Source of the DNA: an uncultured Dehalococcoidia bacterium
Lineage (GTDB): Bacteria > Chloroflexota > Dehalococcoidia > Lucifugimonadales > GCA-2712585
NCBI GenBank assembly: GCA_913052045.1
Contig: CAJXDJ010000090.1
Coordinates: forward strand, 1-5,137
Reading direction: 5' to 3'
Length of the DNA stretch: 5,137 bases
Shown one piece after another: positions 1-5,137 of this stretch. The stretch's first letter is position 1; each line of letters starts with the position of its first letter. A model generated the notes under the pieces. The model searched no databases. It saw nothing but the letters and a program-made list of their open reading frames with translations, and was not told where the DNA came from. The translations under genes and the position numbers were made by a program.

Positions 1-910
1 CTACCCCTTGACCTGGCTCTTTACCTTCCTGAACTATGTGTACACTTAGTTCTTCTCCAGGTAGCACGACGGGTTTTAAGGCATTGGCTAGTTCGTTGAC
101 ATTTAATACTGGGACACCTTGAAGTTCTGCTACTCGGTTCAGATTGAAGTCAGTTGTAAGAATACAGGCGTCCATCTTTTTAGCCATACTGACGAGCTCA
201 GAATCTACCTCGATATTGCCCAGCAATTCGCCATCGATGATAGTAATTGGCAAATCTCCCTCTCGTTGGAGTTTTGCCAGCATTTCCAATCCCCGCCTGC
301 CTCTAGTACGCCTAAGTGGGTCACTGGAGTCGGCAATATGACGTAATTCATCTAGGACAAAGCTGGGAATGAGAAGAGATCCTTGAACAAACCCAGTTTG
401 GCCGACATCTGCGATTCTCCCATCAATAATGGCACTAGTATCGACTAAAATGTTAGATTGATACTTGACTGGCTTTACCGAGCGTGATCTATTGATGCTG
501 TTGCCCGGCAAAATGCCTCGAATGTCGCGCTCTCGTTGGACACCCAGAGCAGATCCCAAGGCTCCTAGAGAAAGGAGAATTGTTAGAGGAATGGCCCAAG
601 ATTTCCAGCCTTCTAGTTGGATGAATGGTATAGATATTAGGGCTGCGAGCCCAACTCCTACTATCAGACCTATAGTCCCAGCAACGATTATTGAGAAGGG
701 TATGCGATTAAACTTGTCCAATAGTATTTTGAAGGGAAGGAGAGTGATATATGGGCCAAAACTTGCCCCAAATATACACCCTACAACAGAGAATACAGGA
801 CTCCAGGGCAAGTAGTCTTGAGACGCAACAGAGGCATCTGCAATCAACCATCCGATTAGTCCGAATAGAACTAAATTAGCTAGTCGCCCAAGCAATTCTG
901 TGGAGCTCAC
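1..910 (-). CDS. YacL-like membrane-anchored PIN/TRAM-domain protein, partial (3' end beyond the left edge)
   Basis: The minus-strand frame is open from about 910 to the left edge, giving 303 residues with no stop. Four hydrophobic segments lie at about residues 6-24, 38-58, 72-97 and 106-124. A PIN domain follows from about 153: VDTSAIIDG (Asp157, Asp163), a VLDELRHIADSSDPLRR block (Glu188), Asp236, and TTDFNLN (Asp254). These acidic residues match the metal-binding nuclease centre of PIN proteins. AELQGVPVLNVNELANALKP then leads into the start of a TRAM domain, which is cut off. The layout matches Bacillus YacL, normally about 360 residues, so some 60 are missing. The exact substrate is unknown; PIN/TRAM architecture suggests RNA binding and cleavage at the membrane. 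The start is uncertain. GTG at 910 overlaps a GAGGGAG motif too closely to use it, TTG at 895 lies 14 nt beyond it, and an in-frame stop at 941-943 bars a longer form. It has the same orientation as clpC, 239 bp away. Confidence 0.9.
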   Translation of the reverse strand, partial: MSSTELLGRLANLVLFGLIGWLIADASVASQDYLPWSPVFSVVGCIFGASFGPYITLLPFKILLDKFNRIPFSIIVAGTIGLIVGVGLAALISIPFIQLEGWKSWAIPLTILLSLGALGSALGVQRERDIRGILPGNSINRSRSVKPVKYQSNILVDTSAIIDGRIADVGQTGFVQGSLLIPSFVLDELRHIADSSDPLRRTRGRRGLEMLAKLQREGDLPITIIDGELLGNIEVDSELVSMAKKMDACILTTDFNLNRVAELQGVPVLNVNELANALKPVVLPGEELSVHIVQEGKEPGQGV

Positions 911-958
911 TCCCTCAATACATTTCTTTAGGTGACCTAGCTAGGAAGTGGTTTAGGG

Positions 959-988
959 AAAATAGTGCTACTAAGTTTGCTAAGTCAA
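959..988 (-). promoter_or_regulatory. Putative sigma70-type promoter for the YacL-like gene
   Basis: Reading the minus strand, TTGACT (988-983) is followed after 18 bp by TATTTT (964-959). These match the -35 box at 5 of 6 positions and the -10 box at 4 of 6. Transcription would start near 952, leaving a leader of about 40-55 nt before either candidate start codon. This is motif matching only; the gene could also be reached by read-through from clpC, because no terminator is visible between them. Confidence 0.4.
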
Positions 989-1091
989 TCCGTCAGAATG
1001 CTGTAATGAAAACTTAACTATGGACCTTAGCATAACATATCGGTATATCTATAAATAGTTACAGTCGTTGGTTTTACTACATAGAAGAAAG

Positions 1092-1122
1092 CACGATGTC
1101 TTGTATTGTCCCACGATGTCTT
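1092..1122. repeat. Two copies of an 11-bp direct repeat downstream of clpC
   Basis: CACGATGTCTT occurs at 1092-1102 and again at 1112-1122, exactly 20 bp apart, in the 3' untranslated region of clpC. A smaller tandem, GGTCTTGGTCT, lies beside it at about 1127-1137. A spacing of about two helical turns would put two sites on one face of the DNA, but no known binding motif is recognised. The copies are direct rather than inverted, so they do not form a terminator hairpin. Chance or a small local duplication is possible. Confidence 0.6.
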
Positions 1123-1149
1123 TTCAGGTCTTGGTCTAAGAGCAACTGT

Positions 1150-3618
1150 CTAATTTTCATGTTCTTCAGGTTCCTGCGGTTTTGATTTTACAGTTTTGAA
1201 GGAGAAGGAGTCCTTTTTTAGACTGACAATAACATGGTTTCCGCATACTAATTCACCAGAAAGGATTTTCTTAGCCAGGGGATTCTCTACGTGTCTCTGA
1301 AGAGATCGCCTTAGGGGTCTAGCTCCAAATATGGGATCATATCCTTCTTTCACGAGCCAATTCAAGGCGTCATTCGTAAGTTCGAAACTTACTTCGTGTG
1401 GGTCCAGCCTGTCCTGAATTTCTTTTGTCATCAATTTGACAATATCCATTATCTGGTCTTTAGTTAGCGTGTTAAAGACGATTATTTCATCCACTCGGTT
1501 CAAGAATTCTGGCCTGAAAGTCTGCTTTAGAGACGCATGAACTGATTGCTTTAGCCTCTCTTCGTCAAGTGTGGGCCTGTCGCGGTCAGTTCGAAATCCC
1601 ACGGGTTCTTGAGTTAGTTGGTGGTTTGTCCCAAGGTTGCTTGTCATAATAATTATAGAATTTCGAAAATCCACGGTTCTACCCTGGCCGTCAGTTAAAC
1701 GGCCATCTTCGAGTATTTGTAACAAGGCATTGAACACATCGGGATGAGCCTTTTCTATTTCGTCGAAAAGAATAACTTGAAATGGTCTCACACGGATTGC
1801 TTCGGTTAATTGGCCCCCTTCTTCGTACCCTACGTAACCAGGGGGTGCCCCAGTTAGGCGGGAAACGGTATGTTTATCCATGTATTCAGACATGTCCAAA
1901 CGGACTATTGCATCTTCGTCATTGAACAAAAAATCAGCTAGACTTTTAGCCAGCTGGGTTTTTCCAACACCAGTTGGTCCGAGGAACATGAAACTGCCGA
2001 TTGGTCTATTCGGATCTTTTAATCCTGCCCTAGATCGACGGATTGCTTCGGATACGGCTGAAACGGCGTCGTTTTGGCCGATGATTCTATCGTGAAGTTT
2101 ATCCTCCATTCCTAGCAGGCGTTCAGCTTCTTCTTCGAGTAACTGTGCCACTGGTATTCCTGTCCAGCTATGAATGAGATCGGCTATGTCATTTTCATCC
2201 ACTATCATGTCCATCTTATGATTTGCTAGCCAGCTGTCCTTTTCCTGGTTTGAGCTTTCCTCTAGCTGAGCTCGTTCGCTTCTGAGTTTTGCAGCTCCTT
2301 CGAAGTCCTCCCTTTGGGCACATGACTCTTCTTCGTCTCTTAGTTCTTGTATTCTTCTCTCCGAGTCCTTGAGGGATTCCGGAAGACTCTGGGCGTCAAG
2401 TCTAATTTTGCTACCAGCCTCGTCCATCAAGTCAATTGCTTTGTCTGGAAGCTTCCGTTCAGTTAAATAGCGGTGGCTGAGCTTGGCTGCTGCTTCCAAA
2501 GCGGTGTCTGATATTTCGACCTTATGGTGTGTCTCGTACCGGGGCCTGAGGGATCGAAGAATTTGTATAGTTTCATCTACACTAGGTTCTGATAGATAAA
2601 CTGGCTGAAATCTCCGTTCCAACGCTGTATCTTTTTGTATGTATTTTCTATATTCGTCCAGGGTGGTAGCTCCGATCGCTTGCAGTTCGCCGCGTGCCAG
2701 AGCGGGTTTCAATAGATTGCTAGCATCTATAGCACCTTCCGCACCTCCAGCCCCTACCATGGTGTGCATTTCATCAATGAATAGAATTATTTCGCCCTTA
2801 GAGGCTTTGACCTCCTCCATTACAGCCTTGAGACGTTCTTCGAATTCCCCTCTAAACTTACTTCCCGCTATTAAAGATCCCATATCTAGAGCTAACACTT
2901 TTCTTTTTTTCAAAACGTCGGGGACGTCTTCAGAAGCAATCCGCTGAGCTAGCCCTTCGGCGATAGCCGTTTTGCCCACTCCTGCTTCTCCTATGATTAC
3001 TGGATTGTTCTTTTTCCTGCGAGTGAGTATTTGCATTACCCTGCGGATCTCCTTTTCCCGACCAACAACCGGGTCAAGTTTTCCTTTCGAGGCGAGAACT
3101 GTGAAGTCGACGGTGTATTTTTCGAGAGATCTATACTTACTCTCCGCTCTTGGGTCAGTTACGCGATGAGTTCCTCGAATGTTTGCCAGTGCTTGGTAGA
3201 CTCTTTCCTGTGTAAGATCGAGCCCTTGAAAAATCTGTGAGACTGGTCCCTGCCTATCCCTAGTAGCTGCGACGAGTATATGTTCCACTCCAATGAAGTC
3301 GTCTTTCAATCGTTCAGCTTCGTTTGCTGAATTAGTTAGGAGTTCGTTAACTCGAGGTGTCATTAACAGATGAGCTTGTCCTCCACCTGTAGACTTCGGT
3401 GCTTTTTCTAGATTATCTACGATTTGCATCTTCAATAGATCCAAAGAAATACCCAATTCATCCAAGATTTTCCCGGTTAACCCGTTTTCCTGAGTTATAA
3501 GAGCGAGGACTACGTGCTCGACATCCCATTGGGTATGGCGAAATTCCGCCATGATTTCCTGAGATCTAGCTAGTGCTTGATGTGCTTGTTCAGTAAATTT
3601 TTCGGGTCTTAAAACCAT
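1150..3618 (-). CDS. clpC: ATP-dependent Clp protease ATP-binding subunit ClpC (AAA+ unfoldase)
   Basis: This complete 822-residue Hsp100 protein unfolds substrates with ATP and threads them into the ClpP peptidase in the cytoplasm. Domains in order: two Clp_N repeats (about 1-145), AAA+ module 1 with Walker A GEAGVGKT (210-217), Walker B ending in Asp282-Glu283 and arginines 335-336 in ALERRF, a short middle region with a UVR-like segment (about 425-455), and AAA+ module 2 with Walker A GPTGVGKT (547-554), Walker B ending in Asp619-Glu620 and sensor-2 GARP (765-768). Pore loops are KFRG (254-257) and GYVG (594-597). The short middle domain and the VGF tripeptide (673-675), at the place of the ClpP-docking loop, point to ClpC rather than the disaggregase ClpB, which has a long coiled-coil insert. 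Length is typical for ClpC. The ATG has an ideal Shine-Dalgarno sequence. It lies 18 bp after hspR, so the two are probably co-transcribed under HspR control. No ctsR, mcsA or mcsB is present here. Confidence 0.97.
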   Translation of the reverse strand: MVLRPEKFTEQAHQALARSQEIMAEFRHTQWDVEHVVLALITQENGLTGKILDELGISLDLLKMQIVDNLEKAPKSTGGGQAHLLMTPRVNELLTNSANEAERLKDDFIGVEHILVAATRDRQGPVSQIFQGLDLTQERVYQALANIRGTHRVTDPRAESKYRSLEKYTVDFTVLASKGKLDPVVGREKEIRRVMQILTRRKKNNPVIIGEAGVGKTAIAEGLAQRIASEDVPDVLKKRKVLALDMGSLIAGSKFRGEFEERLKAVMEEVKASKGEIILFIDEMHTMVGAGGAEGAIDASNLLKPALARGELQAIGATTLDEYRKYIQKDTALERRFQPVYLSEPSVDETIQILRSLRPRYETHHKVEISDTALEAAAKLSHRYLTERKLPDKAIDLMDEAGSKIRLDAQSLPESLKDSERRIQELRDEEESCAQREDFEGAAKLRSERAQLEESSNQEKDSWLANHKMDMIVDENDIADLIHSWTGIPVAQLLEEEAERLLGMEDKLHDRIIGQNDAVSAVSEAIRRSRAGLKDPNRPIGSFMFLGPTGVGKTQLAKSLADFLFNDEDAIVRLDMSEYMDKHTVSRLTGAPPGYVGYEEGGQLTEAIRVRPFQVILFDEIEKAHPDVFNALLQILEDGRLTDGQGRTVDFRNSIIIMTSNLGTNHQLTQEPVGFRTDRDRPTLDEERLKQSVHASLKQTFRPEFLNRVDEIIVFNTLTKDQIMDIVKLMTKEIQDRLDPHEVSFELTNDALNWLVKEGYDPIFGARPLRRSLQRHVENPLAKKILSGELVCGNHVIVSLKKDSFSFKTVKSKPQEPEEHEN

Positions 3619-3622
3619 ATAT

Positions 3623-3629
3623 ACCTCCT
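3623..3629 (-). promoter_or_regulatory. Strong ribosome binding site of clpC
   Basis: On the minus strand AGGAGGT ends 4 nt before the clpC ATG (core AGGAGG with a 5-nt spacer). It is a perfect anti-16S match within the 18-bp hspR-clpC gap. It fixes the clpC start at 3618 and suggests much stronger translation than for hspR, whose start is GTG or TTG with a weaker site. Confidence 0.85.
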
Positions 3630-3636
3630 AGGGGGA

Positions 3637-3972
3637 TCACTGTATTCCTAATAGGATTTTGAGCCGATCGTTTTCGGTTTTAAGTTCTTCGATATCTTTT
3701 TGCATACGGTTAACTTGATTGATTAGTTTTAGCGCCATTTCTACTCCGGTTAAATTCAACCCCATCTCTTCCGTGAGCTCCCGTATCCTACGTACTCTCT
3801 CGATATCTCTACGGGAATAGAGCCGGTGTCTGCCCATAGAACGAGAAGGTTCTAATAGGCCTGCCCGTTCATAATACCGAAGGGTTTGTGCGTGAAGCCC
3901 AACCATACGGGCTGCTACACTTATAACAAATAAAGGTTCGCTTATGTGATCCTCTCTAAACAATGTTGGCAC
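3637..3972 (-). CDS. hspR: HspR-type MerR-family heat-shock repressor
   Basis: This small DNA-binding protein (111 residues from GTG) resembles HspR, which in actinobacteria represses heat-shock operons and uses DnaK as co-repressor. Residues 15-35 (FVISVAARMVGLHAQTLRYYE) form the helix-turn-helix with the HspR-like VISVAA...G.H.QTLR pattern. The winged region follows with GRHRLYSRRDIERVRRI (47-63), then TEEMGLNLTGVEMAL (67-81), and a heptad-rich C-terminal helix (about 85-108) suited to dimerisation. No metal- or ligand-binding cysteines are seen, as expected for HspR. The start is uncertain. GTG at 3972 overlaps the only good Shine-Dalgarno sequence (GGAG, 3975-3972), whereas TTG at 3963 sits 8 nt after it and would give a 108-residue protein with all domains intact; I favour TTG but list the longer form. 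It lies 18 bp before clpC on the same strand, and ClpC is its probable target. DnaK and DnaJ genes, often next to hspR, are absent here. Confidence 0.92.
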   Translation of the reverse strand: MPTLFREDHISEPLFVISVAARMVGLHAQTLRYYERAGLLEPSRSMGRHRLYSRRDIERVRRIRELTEEMGLNLTGVEMALKLINQVNRMQKDIEELKTENDRLKILLGIQ

Positions 3973-4063
3973 TCCGTTTTATTGAATGTTTGAATTCGAT
4001 TGTACATTTGATGCAAAGCATAAAAGAGATCCTGAAGCGAGATGACATAATTAGTGATATACG

Positions 4064-4083
4064 CTCAATATATATGCATTGAG
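4064..4083. promoter_or_regulatory. Inverted repeat CTCAAT-N8-ATTGAG, candidate operator of the hspR-clpC operon
   Basis: Perfect 6-bp arms at 4064-4069 and 4078-4083 are separated by 8 bp. The element directly abuts a TATAAA box (4089-4084, minus strand) and lies just downstream of TATAAT (4101-4096), so bound protein would cover the transcription start. Autoregulation is usual for HspR. The known HAIR operator is CTTGAGT-N7-ACTCAAG; here the similar half-sites TTGAG and CTCAA are in the opposite (everted) order, so the match to HAIR is only partial. It could be a variant HspR site, the site of another regulator, or chance in AT-rich DNA. Confidence 0.45.
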
Positions 4084-4095
4084 TTTATACAAATA

Positions 4096-4125
4096 ATTAT
4101 AATCTATTTATCAAGTTTATTGCAA
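4096..4125 (-). promoter_or_regulatory. Putative promoter of the hspR-clpC operon
   Basis: On the minus strand TTGCAA (4125-4120) is followed after 18 bp by a perfect TATAAT (4101-4096); the predicted start is near 4088-4089. An overlapping alternative is TTGATA (4114-4109), 19 bp, TATAAA (4089-4084). Either gives a leader of about 110-125 nt and places the inverted repeat over or just after the start site. AT-rich DNA yields such matches easily, so the exact boxes are tentative. Confidence 0.45.
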
Positions 4126-4264
4126 TATATATAAAAAGATAGATTTAAAGTGCGAAGTAGAGTTTGACGGATAAAATGGTGATTGCTGTATGGATTACAG
4201 TTCTCTTAAGGGTATGCTTGGAAATCAGTCGGTATTTGGTGATGTCATCCTGCGAGGTGATTTG

Positions 4265-4293
4265 TTGACATAGATTCGTAGTTCTGTTAGGCT
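4265..4293 (+). promoter_or_regulatory. Putative extended -10 promoter of thrC
   Basis: A perfect -35 box TTGACA (4265-4270) is followed after 17 bp by TAGGCT (4288-4293), which keeps the three most conserved -10 bases (T1, A2, T6). A TG at 4285-4286 sits in the extended -10 position. Transcription would start near 4300, giving a leader of about 65 nt. A weaker alternative is TTGCAA (4120-4125), 18 bp, TTTAAA (4144-4149), which would give a leader of about 210 nt. Confidence 0.45.
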
Positions 4294-4350
4294 CCCGCCC
4301 GTATTTAGCGGCAGGAATTATTGGGTTATGGAGCAGTTATCCGCTCTAGT

Positions 4351-4355
4351 AGGAG
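4351..4355 (+). promoter_or_regulatory. Ribosome binding site of thrC
   Basis: AGGAG ends 9 nt before the ATG at 4365, and an in-frame stop TAG at 4350-4352 lies just upstream. Together they fix the start of threonine synthase. Confidence 0.75.
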
Positions 4356-4364
4356 CTGAAGTTT

Positions 4365-5137
4365 ATGGGGTTTGCTCTAGGATTGAAGTGTAGGGAATGT
4401 CATAGAAAGTATGCGTTAGAACCTGTTAATGCATGCGATTTTTGTTTCGGGCCTTTAGCTGTAGATTATGATTATAAGTTGATGGCTAAAACTGTTAACC
4501 GGAAGCGAATTTCCGAAGGTCCTCACACTATATGGAGATATCATGACATGCTACCGGTAGGTCCTGAAAACGCAGTTGACATCGGGGCAGGATTTACACC
4601 TCTCATTAAGGCTAATAATTTGGGCAGAATGTTGGGTTTAGATAACCTCTACATAAAAAATGATAGTGTCAATCCCTCGTATTCGTTTAAGGATAGAGTT
4701 GTGTCTGTTGCTGCAACTAAGGCATTGGAATTCGGATTTGAAACTTTGAGCTGTGCTTCGACGGGCAATCTAGCATGTGCAGTAGGTGCTCATGCCGCTC
4801 GTGCAGGAATGAAATCTGTTGTGTTTATCCCAGCTGATTTAGAAGCAGGGAAAATTGTAGGTGCTGCCATCTATGGTGGCGATATATTCGCTATAGATGG
4901 TGGTTATGATCAAGTGAATCGGCTTTGCAGTGAAATTGCGGAAATATACCCCTGGGCGTTCGTTAACATTAATATGCGTCCATACTATGCTGAAGGAAGT
5001 AAGACCTTGGGTTTCGAAGTTGCGGAGCAGTTGGGGTGGTCTTTCCCTGATCACGTGGTTGTTCCTGTCGCCTCAGGAGCTTTGTTGACCAAGATAAATG
5101 CTGGATTTAGGGAGATGAGCAGTTTAGGGCTTGTAGA
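4365..5137 (+). CDS. thrC: Threonine synthase, N-terminal part (3' end beyond the right edge)
   Basis: The frame is open from ATG 4365 to the right edge, giving 257 residues. Threonine synthase is a PLP enzyme that converts O-phospho-L-homoserine and water to threonine and phosphate, the last step of threonine synthesis in the cytoplasm. A zinc-ribbon-like CX2C-X11-CX2C motif (Cys9, Cys12, Cys24, Cys27) opens the protein. IGAGFTPLIKA (73-83) follows, then NPSYSFKDR (103-111) with the PLP Schiff-base lysine at 109, and STGN (132-135), a PLP-enzyme loop. HVVVPVASGALLTKI, near the right edge, matches the glycine-rich PLP-phosphate loop region. This is the shorter class of ThrC, typically 400-450 residues, so about 60% is present. 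The tyrosine before SFKDR replaces the glycine of the commoner NPTGSFKDR. Other fold-II enzymes (threonine dehydratase, cysteate synthase) are possible but fit less well, because the N-terminal ribbon and motif set favour ThrC. It is divergent from hspR, with its own promoter candidate. Confidence 0.9.
   Translation, partial: MGFALGLKCRECHRKYALEPVNACDFCFGPLAVDYDYKLMAKTVNRKRISEGPHTIWRYHDMLPVGPENAVDIGAGFTPLIKANNLGRMLGLDNLYIKNDSVNPSYSFKDRVVSVAATKALEFGFETLSCASTGNLACAVGAHAARAGMKSVVFIPADLEAGKIVGAAIYGGDIFAIDGGYDQVNRLCSEIAEIYPWAFVNINMRPYYAEGSKTLGFEVAEQLGWSFPDHVVVPVASGALLTKINAGFREMSSLGLV

Larger units (their letters stand above)
3973..4364. other. AT-rich divergent intergenic region between hspR and thrC
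   Basis: This 392-bp gap lies between the starts of two divergently read genes and must hold both promoters. The stretch at about 4050-4150 is very AT-rich. It contains candidate hspR promoter boxes, an inverted repeat, and a 10-bp direct repeat ATATATATTG on the minus strand (4132-4123 and 4075-4066). In the hspR leader, ATGCAAAGCAT (4011-4021) is a small 4-bp-arm palindrome and TTGAAT occurs twice (3982-3987, 3990-3995). The thrC-proximal part (4160-4364) is less AT-rich and carries the thrC promoter candidate. I see no tRNA, recognisable riboswitch or T-box, and no convincing small gene. Confidence 0.75.

Noticed and set aside
465..815. 116-codon plus-strand open frame opposite the YacL-like gene
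   Set aside because: It is an antisense shadow of the membrane and linker part of the YacL-like gene, whose minus-strand translation has clear domain motifs.
936..945. 10-bp palindrome CCTAGCTAGG upstream of the YacL-like gene
   Set aside because: It has no loop and no T run, so it is not a terminator; short perfect palindromes of this size occur by chance. An operator role near the predicted transcription start cannot be excluded but has no support.
2639..2947. 102-codon plus-strand open frame inside clpC
   Set aside because: It lies antisense to the first AAA+ module, is compositionally a reverse reading of conserved ClpC codons, and has no ribosome binding site.
1150..3618. Assignment as ClpB disaggregase
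   Set aside because: The long coiled-coil middle domain of ClpB is absent, a short UVR-like segment is present, and a VGF tripeptide sits at the ClpP-docking position.
4079..4115. Canonical-order HAIR from TTGAG (4079) and TCAAG (4111)
   Set aside because: The half-sites span 37 bp, far more than the 21-bp HAIR, and the right arm matches poorly.
4176..4268. Small plus-strand ORF of 30 codons starting ATG GTG ATT GCT, as a thrC leader peptide
   Set aside because: It has no convincing ribosome binding site, is not rich in Thr or Ile codons, and lies upstream of the best thrC promoter candidate.
4190..4273. Small plus-strand ORF of 27 codons (begins MDYSSLKGML)
   Set aside because: It overlaps the previous one in another frame, has no good Shine-Dalgarno sequence and no recognisable similarity; its end runs into the -35 box.
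4839..5054. 71-codon minus-strand open frame inside thrC
   Set aside because: It is antisense to a conserved PLP-enzyme region and has no motif of its own.

Overview
The window is ordinary bacterial chromosome with four recognisable genes and two regulatory gaps. I see no insertion sequence, phage gene, CRISPR array, tRNA or rRNA. The DNA looks mid-to-low in GC, and the gaps are clearly more AT-rich than the genes. A MerR-type HspR repressor directly upstream of a ClpC-type ATPase, with no ctsR/mcsA/mcsB, followed by a YacL-type PIN/TRAM membrane protein, would fit the Chloroflexota (for example Dehalococcoidia/SAR202-like bacteria). That placement is inferred from gene content and protein style only; the window holds no taxonomic marker.

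Layout from left to right. Positions 1-910 (minus) hold most of a YacL-like protein: four membrane segments, a PIN nuclease domain and the first part of a TRAM domain, cut by the left edge. A 239-bp gap (911-1149) carries a plausible minus-strand promoter for it and an 11-bp direct repeat, but no clear terminator. Positions 1150-3618 (minus) hold a complete clpC (822 aa). Positions 3637-3972 (minus) hold a complete hspR of about 108-111 aa, 18 bp upstream of clpC; the two very probably form an operon. A 392-bp gap (3973-4364) separates this operon from the divergent thrC gene. It contains sigma70-like promoter motifs for both directions and an inverted repeat just downstream of the putative hspR -10 boxes. 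Positions 4365-5137 (plus) hold the N-terminal 257 residues of threonine synthase, cut by the right edge.

How the parts fit. HspR would repress its own operon and so set the level of the Clp unfoldase, which feeds substrates to ClpP (not in the window). This is a self-limiting heat-shock or protein-quality-control circuit. YacL-like genes often lie close to clpC and the ispD-ispF-cysS genes in other bacteria, so ispD may follow beyond the left edge. Threonine synthase is metabolically unrelated and divergently transcribed. The most interesting part is the hspR control region: its inverted repeat has its arms in the opposite order to the known HAIR operator. I found no convincing previously undescribed system.
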